Shown here: one piece after another, positions 12,775 through 21,314 of the stretch
How positions within the stretch are numbered: the stretch's first letter is position 1
How the letters are laid out: each line of letters begins with the position of its first letter
DNA from: a virus
Direction: 5' to 3' (one strand)
Length of the DNA stretch: 64,000 nt
Virus record (IMG/VR): IMGVR_UViG_3300018080_000179
Span: 1-64,000 of that record
The notes under the pieces: generated by a model
Database searches by the model: none
What the model was told of the DNA's origin: nothing
The model's input: the letters and a program-made list of their open reading frames with translations, nothing else
Translations under genes and position numbers: made by a program

Positions 12775-14289
12775 ATGGGCTTTTTCAGGGTAACAGAACC
12801 GAACGTGGGACCGGTTGCATTGAATGATCTGGGCATCACCATAGCCCAGGCTGCGGCGGCTGTGGTTCTTTCCGATCAGTTCACGGCGCAGGAGCTTGTC
12901 CGGTCGGCGGATATGGAGGCTGCGATAATCGGCGGAGACCTTACGGTTGAGATCGATTACGGCACAGGCTATCAGTCCGTTGCTGCGGGGGACTATACAA
13001 ACCGCGACTGTCTTGCCGCCTTCCTGAACGTCTATGAGATTACCAATGAAAACAACAACGAGGATCTGGTTGACGGCTCCGAGGTGAATGCGAGCGGTCC
13101 TTCAGGCAATCCCCTCCATATTCATGACGGGCGCTACTACACCGAAACGGAGCTTTCAGGTGCGGGTGGCGCAGGGCTCATTGGTGCCAACACTTCAGGC
13201 TGTCCCATTTCAAGTGCCTCAACCATGCAGGGTTATGCCGACGACCTGTGTGCGGCCATAAACGCTGTAGCCCCTGATCTGGACGATGTCTACGACAACG
13301 ATTCGGACGGCATACTGAATGTCGACGGGACCACGAAGGATCTGGAATTCAGATCCAACGATGCAAACGATGTATCCATTACCCGAAACGACGGATCGAA
13401 CGTTCAGGACTTCCTCCGGGCCGATGTATCTGCCGATGAGCTTCTTTTGGGGGCCCTGGCTGACGCTACAAACCCACAGGTCGACGTACGCGTTTTGAGC
13501 GACCTGTATGTGGATGGAAACATTACGTTTGTCGGGACCATCACGGATACCACTGTAAACGAGGTCAACGTCACAAACGCCAACATCATCCTTCGTGAAG
13601 GTGCGACGACGGGCGCTGACGCTTCCCTTCAGGTGGAGCGGGGTACGACGGGTGCGGACGCGAACCTCAGATGGAATGAAACAGCCGACCGCTGGATGGC
13701 CGGTCTTGAAGGTGCCGACTACACCATAGCCCTTCTTGAAGTGGATGAGACTGTGTCGGGCGTTTGGAACTTCGGCGGCGATGACGACACCGAGCCAAAC
13801 TTCTGGCTGGTTGAGAAAGACCCCACATCCCCTCCAAGCTCCAACCTGGGCGCTGCAGGGCAGATTCCTGTAGCCATGATGGAGGACGGCATCATAGCCG
13901 TTTACGACAAGTCCAACTCCAGAAACAAGTGGCTGTCCACACAGCGCGAGCACATCGTGGTAACCGGCAGAAACACCGCCACAAACAAAAACGAGTATCT
14001 GTGGTCAAGTCGGGTCAACCTCATGCAGTCCGGCATACGGATGAAGAGGGATGCCACCCTGGTTGCGGCCTCTGCCCAGCTAGGCGCTTCGGGAACCTGC
14101 AACTTCCGGATAAGGAAGAACGGTGTGGCCACAAACCTTGCCACACTTGCGGTAACGGCGGCCACAGGCAATGAAGACAACACGCTCAACCTGGATGTGA
14201 ACAAGGGTGATTATGTCCAGTTCTACCTTGAAGCCGGTGCAAACATAGACACCCCGATCCTTCAAACGGAATGGGCCTACAGGTATTGA
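12775..14289 (+). CDS. Modular fibre or surface-appendage protein, 504 aa
   Basis: 504 residues from ATG 12775 (AGGAGGG five bases upstream). Three parts are visible. First comes an N-terminal anchor (residues 1-60, with LNDLGIT and DQFTAQEL) shared with the product of 14877-15869. A long repetitive beta-rich centre follows, with phage-fibre motifs (LHIHDGRYYTETEL near 125; ANIILREGATTG near 280). Last is a C-terminal jelly-roll module shared with the preceding gene. HIHDGRYYTETE and NANIILR segments are characteristic of tail-fibre and appendage proteins. I infer a trimeric virion appendage, separate from the main fibre encoded near 60676. Confidence 0.75.
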   Translation: MGFFRVTEPNVGPVALNDLGITIAQAAAAVVLSDQFTAQELVRSADMEAAIIGGDLTVEIDYGTGYQSVAAGDYTNRDCLAAFLNVYEITNENNNEDLVDGSEVNASGPSGNPLHIHDGRYYTETELSGAGGAGLIGANTSGCPISSASTMQGYADDLCAAINAVAPDLDDVYDNDSDGILNVDGTTKDLEFRSNDANDVSITRNDGSNVQDFLRADVSADELLLGALADATNPQVDVRVLSDLYVDGNITFVGTITDTTVNEVNVTNANIILREGATTGADASLQVERGTTGADANLRWNETADRWMAGLEGADYTIALLEVDETVSGVWNFGGDDDTEPNFWLVEKDPTSPPSSNLGAAGQIPVAMMEDGIIAVYDKSNSRNKWLSTQREHIVVTGRNTATNKNEYLWSSRVNLMQSGIRMKRDATLVAASAQLGASGTCNFRIRKNGVATNLATLAVTAATGNEDNTLNLDVNKGDYVQFYLEAGANIDTPILQTEWAYRY

Positions 14290-14380
14290 TTTCGTATAAC
14301 CGGGTGGGAGAATACTGTCGGACGTTTCGAGCCAGCGTTCTGAAATAACTGGCTCACCAATCGTACTGGAGGTTATTGGA

Positions 14381-14746
14381 ATGGAAGCGGTAGCAAATAC
14401 TGATCAGCCGGTCACAGACATCACGGTGGACACGGCACTGAAGCTCACGAGGACAGAGTGGACAATCTACTGGAAGACGAAGTATGAGGGTGCGGTTCAG
14501 CGCATAGCGAGTGCGAAGATACTGGCGGGCAAGGTTCACGCGGAGATGCTGGCCCTGAAGCAGGAGCACGAGAAGACCGAGAAGCTGCTGAAGGAGAGGG
14601 CGCAGGAAATCGAAGGACTGAAGCTGGAGAATGCGACCCTTTCGGAACAGAACGCAATCCTGACCGGCAGGTCCAAATCGAAGGCCTCCACAAAGGTTAC
14701 GGTGGCGAAGAAGAAAAAGAAGAAGGCGGTGCGGAAGAGGAAATGA
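14381..14746 (+). CDS. Coiled-coil protein with poly-Lys tail, 121 aa
   Basis: 121 residues; GGAGG lies nine bases before ATG 14381. Residues 40-95 are a long coiled coil (LALKQEHEKTEKLLKERAQE). The last 20 residues are almost all Lys/Arg (AKKKKKKAVRKRK), an H1-like basic tail seen in three other products here. The arrangement suggests an oligomeric protein that touches nucleic acid or acidic surfaces. It overlaps the next small gene by four bases. Confidence 0.65.
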   Translation: MEAVANTDQPVTDITVDTALKLTRTEWTIYWKTKYEGAVQRIASAKILAGKVHAEMLALKQEHEKTEKLLKERAQEIEGLKLENATLSEQNAILTGRSKSKASTKVTVAKKKKKKAVRKRK

Positions 14747-14877
14747 TGGGAGCGCTGGAAATCATGTTTGACCGTCTTCAGGAGCGCATAAAGAAGGCTT
14801 CACGGGAGGAGCTGGAATACATGGAGAAGAGGCTGTTTGCCCTTCTTGAACTCGTTAGAAAGAGGCTTGGAAAGTAA
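14743..14877 (+). CDS. Small helical protein, 44 aa
   Basis: 44 residues: an amphipathic, strongly charged helix or helix pair (MFDRLQERIKKASREELE; KRLFALLELVRKRLGK). ATG 14743 overlaps the preceding stop (ATGA) and has AGAGGA just upstream. The stop overlaps the next ATG (TAATG). Too short for family assignment, but the overlaps on both sides argue for translation. Confidence 0.6.
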   Translation: MMGALEIMFDRLQERIKKASREELEYMEKRLFALLELVRKRLGK

Positions 14878-15869
14878 TGGGTCTTTTCGTTGACACTACC
14901 GGGTCGAATGTGGACATCCAGGAGCTTGGGATTACGCTTGTCCATCCGATCACCGATTACGATCTGAGTGGCAAGTTTTCTCCAGACGATCTGCGGGACG
15001 CGGGCTCCCTCACGGCGGCCATACTCGCGGGTGATTTGAACTGGAAAAAGACCAGCGGTGGAACCATAGAGCCCAACGCCGAATATGATGCGGACATAGT
15101 GGACATTGACAATGAGAACCTGGGGCCGGGGAAGCAGGACGACCGTTCCGTCACCTTCAAGGATCTGGGACACTCGCATGAGTGGGGTGACTTTCCATCG
15201 AGGGTCGTTTTCAGCCAGTCCCCCCACATCAACGGTGTGCTGTGGTGGCTTGGCTGGTATCTTGAAACCGACACGGCACAGGCGGTCACCAGTGCTGTAC
15301 CCTACACCTCTGTTGAAAAGTTTTATCACAGCCATCTGGTAATGGATGTGGGCGGGGCCAACGGCCTTCCGTTTACGGTCAGGGTTACCGGAATGAGCGT
15401 CGACGAAACAACGGGCAACACAACGGCTGGCGACACCGAAGACATTTCCGTTACTGCAAACGGTTATTACCAGACCAGCAAGACATGGATCGACGAGCCG
15501 GAGTTGAGCATTGTTGAAGCGTCCAAGGAGTTTGAGGCCAACATTTACCGGACAAGCTATTGGGATCAGGGAAACACCGATTTCAATGTATTTGGAATGA
15601 GGCTGGAGTTTCAGCCGGATTCGCAGAACTGGGAGATTGATGTAAAGCTTTCCAAGCTGAACAATGACGGCTCCCTGACCCTGATAGACCAGAATACTTA
15701 TGCCTTTAACGATGCGGTTCTCAGGGCGGACAAGGACAAGCCCGGAGGCCACAAGCGGCTTGATTATGATATCGATGTACTTGGGTCCGAACACGAGGGG
15801 CTTATTCTGGAGGTGAACCAGACGGGCATGAAGCACATATTTTATGAATTGAAGCTGGGAGGGGCGTAA
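14877..15869 (+). CDS. Modular virion surface protein sharing N-terminal anchor, 330 aa
   Basis: 330 residues. The N terminus (MGLFVDTTGSNVDIQELGIT, then LSGKFSPDDL and LTAAILAGDL) aligns with the N terminus of the 504-aa product (LNDLGIT, LSDQFTAQEL, MEAAIIGGDL), indicating a common anchoring domain. The remaining two thirds are a different beta-rich domain (DLGHSHEWGDFPSRVVFSQS; FEANIYRTSYWDQGNTDFN). Different heads on the same anchor are typical of exchangeable phage appendages. It overlaps the genes on both sides, so the block is probably one operon. Confidence 0.65.
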   Translation: MGLFVDTTGSNVDIQELGITLVHPITDYDLSGKFSPDDLRDAGSLTAAILAGDLNWKKTSGGTIEPNAEYDADIVDIDNENLGPGKQDDRSVTFKDLGHSHEWGDFPSRVVFSQSPHINGVLWWLGWYLETDTAQAVTSAVPYTSVEKFYHSHLVMDVGGANGLPFTVRVTGMSVDETTGNTTAGDTEDISVTANGYYQTSKTWIDEPELSIVEASKEFEANIYRTSYWDQGNTDFNVFGMRLEFQPDSQNWEIDVKLSKLNNDGSLTLIDQNTYAFNDAVLRADKDKPGGHKRLDYDIDVLGSEHEGLILEVNQTGMKHIFYELKLGGA

Positions 15870-16228
15870 TGCACAAGTATTCTAAATACAATTACGTTTC
15901 ATCCGGGGAGAAGCGCACCAACAGCACAGAGTACGAGGCGCTTGACGGATTCCCCTACCCTGGAAAGACCGAAGAGGCCATCCCTGTTTCATTCCGCATG
16001 CGGGCGATGATTCAGGAAGGGGCCGCTAATGCGTCCATTAGAATATTCGATGTGGACAATGGCGAGGTGATCTGTGAGAAGACGGATGTAAGCCTGAATG
16101 AATACGGGATGATCGATCTGGGAGCGATAGACAACCTGCCCGACGAAGAGGCCTATTTCGAGGTTCAGGCAAAGTCCGGAACATCCGGCAAGTATGTTTA
16201 TGTGACGAATGTCGTCTATGCCCTGTAG
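15869..16228 (+). CDS. Hypothetical beta-rich virion protein, 119 aa
   Basis: 119 residues; start overlaps the previous stop (TAATG). The sequence alternates strands and loops (PVSFRMRAMIQEGAANASIR, YFEVQAKSGTSGKYVYV), consistent with a single immunoglobulin-like or jelly-roll domain. No signal peptide. It lies between two larger surface proteins and probably belongs to the same structure. Family not recognised. Confidence 0.55.
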   Translation: MHKYSKYNYVSSGEKRTNSTEYEALDGFPYPGKTEEAIPVSFRMRAMIQEGAANASIRIFDVDNGEVICEKTDVSLNEYGMIDLGAIDNLPDEEAYFEVQAKSGTSGKYVYVTNVVYAL

Positions 16229-16237
16229 GAGAACGGG

Positions 16238-17125
16238 ATGATAGTTTACAAGTACCGCGTCTGGTGTGAGACTGAAGAGGCTTACAAGTATGTCTGGAGC
16301 CCAACCGTCCCAACCGTCTGTCCCGACAATTCCGGACACTCCATAACCACATCCGGTCCACGTCAGCCGGTCGTGGTCAACATGGCGGGTGGAGAGGCCG
16401 AAACCACGGACGGCAAGCATTACGTTCACGACACCTGCCGACCGCTTGGAACCTACACCTACTTCACCTCACGCGACGATGACCACACTGACCCGCATGC
16501 GGTTGGTGGATCAGATGAAAACACCATTGACCTGAAGTGGGACCATCCCGCGTCGGAGGGGAACAATCCTGAAGTGGTTTATCTGGATTTCAACACCATA
16601 AACAATGAAACCCATGTCAGGCAGGGCGATATAATGTGGAAGGACGCGCAGCTTGGCGACAACCTTTCCTTCAGCATAGTACCGAAGACAACCAGCTATT
16701 CGGCGGACACAAACACCAACTTCGACCTATACGGCGGATACCTCATTATCCCGGCAGCCGGGGACGGGACGATATCCGTTGCAAACGAGGACATGGTGCT
16801 GGTGCAGAATGTCCCGAATGAATACGGAAACCTTGCAGCGGGCTACTGGGACGCGGACTGGAATACGACCACCAAGCAGTTTGAGAACATTGTGGCCAAC
16901 CCATACGGGACCGGCGAATACAACATGTTTGGACTCGAGGTGAAGCTCCACTGCTTCATGCAGCGGAGACAGCTTCTGGGATCGGGCCGGAAGGACTGCA
17001 TGACAAACGACATAGCCCGCCTTGGCCACCACATGAGAATGAAGATCGAGGCCAGGACAGCCGGTACCGACCATGCCTGGTCGGGCAATGGCACGCTCAT
17101 GATGTACAGGAAGAAGACGACTTGA
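16238..17125 (+). CDS. Phage structural protein with YRVWC/CP N-terminal motif, 295 aa
   Basis: 295 residues beginning MIVYKYRVWCETEEAYKYVW, then PTVCPDNSGHSI. This N-terminal pattern (aromatic strand, a Cys, then CP and a HxI) recurs in many otherwise different phage appendage proteins, where it precedes exchangeable domains. The bulk is beta-rich with Asp/Gly/Asn loops (HDTCRPLGTYTYFTSRDDD; DLYGGYLIIPAAGDGTI). It is preceded by GGAG and is the last of the surface-protein block. Placement outside the main tail operon is unusual. I infer a virion decoration or appendage. Confidence 0.6.
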   Translation: MIVYKYRVWCETEEAYKYVWSPTVPTVCPDNSGHSITTSGPRQPVVVNMAGGEAETTDGKHYVHDTCRPLGTYTYFTSRDDDHTDPHAVGGSDENTIDLKWDHPASEGNNPEVVYLDFNTINNETHVRQGDIMWKDAQLGDNLSFSIVPKTTSYSADTNTNFDLYGGYLIIPAAGDGTISVANEDMVLVQNVPNEYGNLAAGYWDADWNTTTKQFENIVANPYGTGEYNMFGLEVKLHCFMQRRQLLGSGRKDCMTNDIARLGHHMRMKIEARTAGTDHAWSGNGTLMMYRKKTT

Positions 17126-17157
17126 ACCATCCGTTGAAAATCATAAAGGAGGCCGAA

Positions 17158-17292
17158 GTGGTACAACTGCCACCAAGGGGAACAAAAACCGAAGAGTTGA
17201 AGTGCAAAAAGTGTGGCAAGACGCCGAAGGAGTGCAAGCCCAAGGATTGCACCGACGCTGAATGCCCCTACAAGCAGGAGGCTGGGGAATGA
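17158..17292 (+). CDS. Cysteine-rich zinc-knuckle miniprotein, 44 aa
   Basis: 44 residues from GTG 17158, which has AAAGGAGG five bases upstream; an in-frame TTG at 17122 is an alternative. Five cysteines in a short span (LKCKKCGKTPKECKPKDC, then AEC) with many lysines indicate a metal-binding knuckle. The stop overlaps the next ATG. It sits just before the hydrolase and terminase genes; role unknown. Confidence 0.6.
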   Translation: MVQLPPRGTKTEELKCKKCGKTPKECKPKDCTDAECPYKQEAGE

Positions 17293-17927
17293 TATCCCGA
17301 CTCGGTGGAAGACTTCTCTACTGGATCCTCCGGTCAAGCACCGGCAGGGACATGCTTTCGATAATAAACAGGGTGGGAATCAAGGGCCACCTTCTGGACG
17401 GCAATGCCCATGAGATAGCCGAATGCTACACCGTACCCGGTGACATTATTCTGGTCCGGGCCGAGTTTGAAGGTACGACCGCGCTTCAGGCTTCCGACTA
17501 TACACACCTCGCCATACGCGGCTCACAGAAGCTCATGCCAATTGGCCCGCAATACAGGGAGAGCATGGTTTCGACCATAGTCCATTCCACGGGTCTGCCC
17601 GGTGTCCATACCGCCAACATCAAAGAGCTCTTCGTGGGGATCAGCGCCATAGCCGGTTTGAGGCTCCCGTGGGGATGGGAAGACCGCGAGAGGGTCTGGA
17701 AGAGGGCCTGTTACTATGAGGCCGAGGGTATTGGCTATGACTGGGAATTCTCCAGCACCAAGGAGGACATGTATTGCTCCGAGCTTGGTCTTCACTGTAT
17801 AAACGACATAAGGCCCGATTACCTGAATCTGCGCGACAGGTATGGGGAGCTTACCATAACCCCTGACGACTTCAGGAAGGCGGTGGAGGCAGGGAAGTTC
17901 AAACTTCTGTTTGAAGAAAAAGCGTAA
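17289..17927 (+). CDS. Permuted papain-fold (YiiX/NlpC-P60-like) hydrolase, 212 aa
   Basis: 212 residues from ATG 17289 (GGAGG seven bases upstream). The order of catalytic landmarks is that of circularly permuted NlpC/P60 enzymes: PGDIILVR (50-57), then DYTHLAIRG with the catalytic His (H73), and later MYCSELG with the probable nucleophile Cys (C163). A hydrophobic N-terminal stretch is present but no clear signal peptide. Family members cleave amide or thioester bonds in cell-wall peptides, lipids or proteins. Here it could open peptidoglycan during entry or lysis, or process a virion protein. It directly precedes the terminase gene by 12 bp, an unusual partner. Confidence 0.7.
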   Translation: MISRLGGRLLYWILRSSTGRDMLSIINRVGIKGHLLDGNAHEIAECYTVPGDIILVRAEFEGTTALQASDYTHLAIRGSQKLMPIGPQYRESMVSTIVHSTGLPGVHTANIKELFVGISAIAGLRLPWGWEDRERVWKRACYYEAEGIGYDWEFSSTKEDMYCSELGLHCINDIRPDYLNLRDRYGELTITPDDFRKAVEAGKFKLLFEEKA

Positions 17928-17939
17928 ACTGGAATTCAC

Positions 17940-19388
17940 ATGCCCATACCCGGATTGAAACTGAAATTGACCGAGTCGCAGCTTGACGACCTTTTCAAGA
18001 AGCATGACCTCGCCTACTTTGCAGAAAAAATCCTCAACATGGAAATCGTCGAGCACCATCAGTCGTGGGCCAAGGCGGTATCCGAAAACAACAAGATCAA
18101 CATTCTAAGCTCACGCGATTCGGGCAAGAGCTTCTTCTTTTCATTCGCCTATGTGATCTGGCGGCTTTACTACAACTGGATTCCCCCGCTGCCGTCCGAA
18201 GACTTCAAGTCGCTGCCCAGAAGCTCCCTGGGCTACATCTTCTCCTCGTCGGAGAAGAAGGCTATCGAATTTCTGGACCTTGTGAAGATTGAAATAGAGT
18301 CAAACCCGAAGCTTCGCTTTCTGCTTCCGGCAAAGCGTGATAGCTGGTCGAAAACGGAGATCAGGTGCTCCAACGGTGCGGTTGTGAGGGCCAGGGGCTG
18401 GGGAGCGGCTGTAAGGGGTGGTCACCCGGTATGGATGGTTTGCGACGACGTTCTGTCCGACGAGAACATCTATTCCGAAGTCACCCGGATGAAATCAATA
18501 GACTATTTCTATTCAGCCATAACCCCGATGGTAATCCCCGGCGGCCAGCTAATCGTCGTCGGGACACCCTTCCACGCATCGGACCTTTACGGTGATATCT
18601 GGATCAACCCCGAATACTACTGCTCTAGGCATCCGGCCATAAAGGAGGACGGCAAGGCCCTGTGGCCGACCCGTTATTCGCTGGAGATGTTGAGAAAGAG
18701 GGAGGTGGAGGTTGGCTCCATACGCTTCGCACGGGAATACCTTGTCCAGCCTGTGTCCGAGGGCTCTTCGCTGTTTCCGGAGAGAATCCTGAAGGAGAAC
18801 TACGACACCGAGTTGTCGCTGGTTACCGACATGACCGATTCCATGCACAATGAATACACCGTCTACACCGGGGTCGACCTTGCCCTGTCGGCGGCTGTGG
18901 GTGCGGACTATACCGTGATAATGACGGTTGGCGTCGATCAGTACAAGAATATCCGTATATTGGACATGAGGCGCTTCAAGGGCAGATCCATGACCGAGCA
19001 GCTTCACGAGATAGAGGATGTTTACCACAACTACAGGCCGACCCGGATCTACATCGAGGACAACCAGTTTCAAAAGGTGTTCAGGGACGAGCTTGTGGCC
19101 AACACGGACCTTCCGGTCGAGGGGTACACAACCACCGCCCGCAACAAGAATTCGCTTGAGAAGGGCATTCCCAGCCTCCAGGTGCGGTTTGAGAACCGGA
19201 AGTGGATCATCCCCAGAAAGACCGAAAGGGATAGAAGGCTGATGGATATTCTGATCAACGAGCTAAAGTGCTTCACATGGCAGAATGGAAAGCTGCAGGG
19301 TGTGGGCTCGCATGACGATTGTGTCATGGCACTGTGGATCGCATACGAGGCCTGCCAGTCGTCGGGCTTCAGTTTCAGTTTTGGGTGA
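17940..19388 (+). CDS. terL: Terminase large subunit (packaging ATPase and nuclease)
   Basis: 482 residues. Walker A is SSRDSGKS (57-64), Walker B is WMVCDD (about 165-170), and the coupling motif is GGQLIVVGTPFHASD. The C-terminal RNase H-like nuclease has its acidic residues in YTGVDLALS, IYIEDNQFQ and SHDDCVMAL. Length and order are normal for TerL. It cuts concatemeric DNA and pumps it through the portal encoded at 25454. It starts 12 bp after the hydrolase stop. The small subunit is not adjacent; the 239-aa product at 6377 is one candidate. Confidence 0.97.
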   Translation: MPIPGLKLKLTESQLDDLFKKHDLAYFAEKILNMEIVEHHQSWAKAVSENNKINILSSRDSGKSFFFSFAYVIWRLYYNWIPPLPSEDFKSLPRSSLGYIFSSSEKKAIEFLDLVKIEIESNPKLRFLLPAKRDSWSKTEIRCSNGAVVRARGWGAAVRGGHPVWMVCDDVLSDENIYSEVTRMKSIDYFYSAITPMVIPGGQLIVVGTPFHASDLYGDIWINPEYYCSRHPAIKEDGKALWPTRYSLEMLRKREVEVGSIRFAREYLVQPVSEGSSLFPERILKENYDTELSLVTDMTDSMHNEYTVYTGVDLALSAAVGADYTVIMTVGVDQYKNIRILDMRRFKGRSMTEQLHEIEDVYHNYRPTRIYIEDNQFQKVFRDELVANTDLPVEGYTTTARNKNSLEKGIPSLQVRFENRKWIIPRKTERDRRLMDILINELKCFTWQNGKLQGVGSHDDCVMALWIAYEACQSSGFSFSFG

Positions 19389-19392
19389 TCAG

Positions 19393-19812
19393 ATGGCGGG
19401 GATGAAGGTTATGGGGGACATGGTTGTCACGCATCCGAGAGCCAAAACCACCCTTGGCCACATGGGAGGCCTTCCAAGCATGGCTGATGCGACCTATGAA
19501 GCAAAAGAGGAGCCCTTGGCAACACCAACCAGACTTACCAACGAAGCGTCCAAAGCCATTGCCCTGCAGGGCCTTCAGGACCATGCTGCGAAGCTGATGC
19601 GGTATGTGAAGGACAACATCGACTACAGGATTCAGGAGAAGCTGTCCTTCATCGATTCGTCGGCTCTCCGAGAGCTCTTCACACTGTGCGCGGCATACCA
19701 GATAGACAACGTGCTTTCGCAAAAGGATATAGACGACTTTCTCACGAGCCAGCGGGATGAATTCATGGAGGCTGGTTCAACTTTTCTGGAAGGTTTGGAA
19801 GAAATCAAGTAG
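19393..19812 (+). CDS. Hypothetical helical protein after terminase, 139 aa
   Basis: 139 residues from ATG 19393, four bases after the terminase stop; an exact start is uncertain because Shine-Dalgarno complementarity is weak. The N-terminal 45 residues are Gly/Met/Pro-rich and look disordered. The rest is helical (AIALQGLQDHAAKLMRYV; RIQEKLSFIDSSALREL) and ends in an acidic helix. It may be a packaging accessory, by position only. Confidence 0.55.
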   Translation: MAGMKVMGDMVVTHPRAKTTLGHMGGLPSMADATYEAKEEPLATPTRLTNEASKAIALQGLQDHAAKLMRYVKDNIDYRIQEKLSFIDSSALRELFTLCAAYQIDNVLSQKDIDDFLTSQRDEFMEAGSTFLEGLEEIK

Positions 19813-19824
19813 ATTGGAGTTGAG

Positions 19825-20142
19825 ATGCATTCCGGGGTCGTGGACTTCTTTGACCTTAACAAGGGTTGGGGTTTCATTTCGGTTTCAGGTGGGCAGAAAG
19901 ATGTCTTTGTTCACTTTTCACATATCGCTGGACAGAGCACGGGACGCAGGGATCTGCACCCTGGGGACCGGGTGGGCTTTGAGATCGCAGAAACGAACGA
20001 TGGACTACAGGCAAGAAATGTCAGAGTATTAAGTTCCGTTTTGAATAGGAGAACAGGGCATGCGCTTTTATCGGAAAGGAAGCATAACATTATCAGAAGA
20101 CGATGCAACGACCCCCAAGCAGATCAGGTTCGAGGACCGTGA
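19825..20142 (+). CDS. Cold-shock domain protein with extra C-terminal tail, 105 aa
   Basis: Residues 1-69 form a complete cold-shock domain. RNP-1 is KGWGFI (13-18) and RNP-2 is VFVHFS (27-32). LHPGDRVGFEI and a final strand ARNVRVL follow. Family members bind single-stranded RNA or DNA and act as RNA chaperones. After the domain comes a 36-residue basic tail rich in Arg and His. The tail overlaps the next gene by 83 bases, and bacterial Csp proteins lack it. Placed between terminase and virion genes, so it is probably expressed late. The window also encodes a KH protein, giving two small RNA binders. Confidence 0.92.
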   Translation: MHSGVVDFFDLNKGWGFISVSGGQKDVFVHFSHIAGQSTGRRDLHPGDRVGFEIAETNDGLQARNVRVLSSVLNRRTGHALLSERKHNIIRRRCNDPQADQVRGP

Positions 20143-20428
20143 GCATGAGACCGCCGAGACGACAATCATTCAGGAAGGCGGCGGCCATACGCAGGTCATA
20201 GAGAAGAATGTGACCGACTTCAACATTCCCCTCGGGAAGGTCGCCCAGGGAAAATGGTTTTACTTCTTCTGCGATCAGCCTTTTCGGATTAAAATAAACA
20301 ATGGGGCCGACCTGGTCATGGCGGCTGACAAGGTGAACGAGATGTGGGTGGACTTCACCTCGCTGAAGGTGACCAACCCATCCGGCACGGACGACATGCG
20401 ACTCACATGGGCTATTGGCGGTGCATGA
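20060..20428 (+). CDS. Probable virion structural protein, 122 aa
   Basis: 122 residues from ATG 20060, with AGGAG 11 bases upstream, overlapping the 3' tail of the cold-shock gene by 83 bases. The sequence is beta-rich (GKWFYFFCDQPFRIKINNGA; MWVDFTSLKVTNPSGTDDMR), resembling small decoration-type proteins found next to head genes. No catalytic motif. Its codon use is normal for the phage, so the downstream half of the overlap is likely the constrained frame. Function not assigned. Confidence 0.6.
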   Translation: MRFYRKGSITLSEDDATTPKQIRFEDREHETAETTIIQEGGGHTQVIEKNVTDFNIPLGKVAQGKWFYFFCDQPFRIKINNGADLVMAADKVNEMWVDFTSLKVTNPSGTDDMRLTWAIGGA

Positions 20429-20444
20429 TATAGGGGTACTGGTA

Positions 20445-21314
20445 ATGAAGGACATGCGGGAATTCTCTGAACTCCTTGATGAGACTATAGAGAAGGGTCG
20501 CGCAGCCGAAGAGCGCGACCGGCAAAGGATAAGGGACAGGCGCACCGAGCTTCGGAAGGCGCTGTCCGACCATCCACACCATCCGATAACCGTTGGCCCT
20601 GATTCGGGTTTTTATTCACCCTACCGTCACACCTCCTTTGGCTGGATGCCCCACGACCCGGAACACTGGCGGGAGCAGGGCATTGGAAGCAGGAAGACTT
20701 CATCCTCGGAAGAGTGCCAGTTTGTGCATGACGGCTACCGCGAGGTGCGCCAGTACCTTTCCGGCGTCATGAAGTCGGTAATAGCCGAAACGGTTGAGAA
20801 GGCCAGGAAGGTGGGCACGGTACCGAACGGCACCATCCACGACTACAAGGGCCACAAGTATGAGAAGAAGGGACCGGGCGACTGGCGTCTGGTTCATGAG
20901 GGCAAGGCCTCCGATCACCCGATTGAGCAGCATCACACCGCCAGAAGGCAGAAGGTGCAGGATACCCTGAAGGACCGCAAGAACGGTCTTGCACAGGAGC
21001 CCAGCTTCGATGACCGGGCAAGGGCGGCCAATGAGAAGGCCCGTGAGATCCAGCAGCGTGAGACTGAGGTTCAGGCGCGTGGACTGGAGGCCCGCGAGGC
21101 GGATCTGGAAAGGCGGGAGAATGCGCTTGCACAAACTAAGGAAGATGGTTCAGCGGATGCTCCGGGCAGTGATGTCGGCCCCGAAGAAGGGCGCGAGTCT
21201 GATGCTGGTACCGGCCAGAAAAATGAAGGCGGTGGTTCTAAGCCTGAAGATAAGGTTCTGAAACCCGGCTCCGACGACGGCGGGGATGACAAGAAGCCGA
21301 AGGAGAAGAAATGA
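20445..21314 (+). CDS. Probable internal or head-associated protein with HKY-type motif and coiled coil, 289 aa
   Basis: 289 residues from ATG 20445 (GGGG eight bases upstream). Central segment YKGHKYEKKGPGDWRLVHEG (about residues 128-147) is a version of the basic/aromatic HKY module found again in the three large proteins at 21311, 27434 and 31093. Residues 190-235 form an Arg/Glu-rich coiled coil (ANEKAREIQQRETEVQ). The C terminus is a disordered Gly/Asp/Lys tail. The stop overlaps the start of the 1185-aa gene. I infer a virion-interior or assembly protein from its place beside portal and MuF genes and its shared module; no enzymatic motif seen. Confidence 0.6.
   Translation: MKDMREFSELLDETIEKGRAAEERDRQRIRDRRTELRKALSDHPHHPITVGPDSGFYSPYRHTSFGWMPHDPEHWREQGIGSRKTSSSEECQFVHDGYREVRQYLSGVMKSVIAETVEKARKVGTVPNGTIHDYKGHKYEKKGPGDWRLVHEGKASDHPIEQHHTARRQKVQDTLKDRKNGLAQEPSFDDRARAANEKAREIQQRETEVQARGLEAREADLERRENALAQTKEDGSADAPGSDVGPEEGRESDAGTGQKNEGGGSKPEDKVLKPGSDDGGDDKKPKEKK

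Noticed and set aside
11060-17125. Interpreting the surface-protein block as the main tail fibre operon
   Set aside because: Clear fibre and baseplate genes are at 53072-63278 in canonical order, so this block is better seen as additional appendages.
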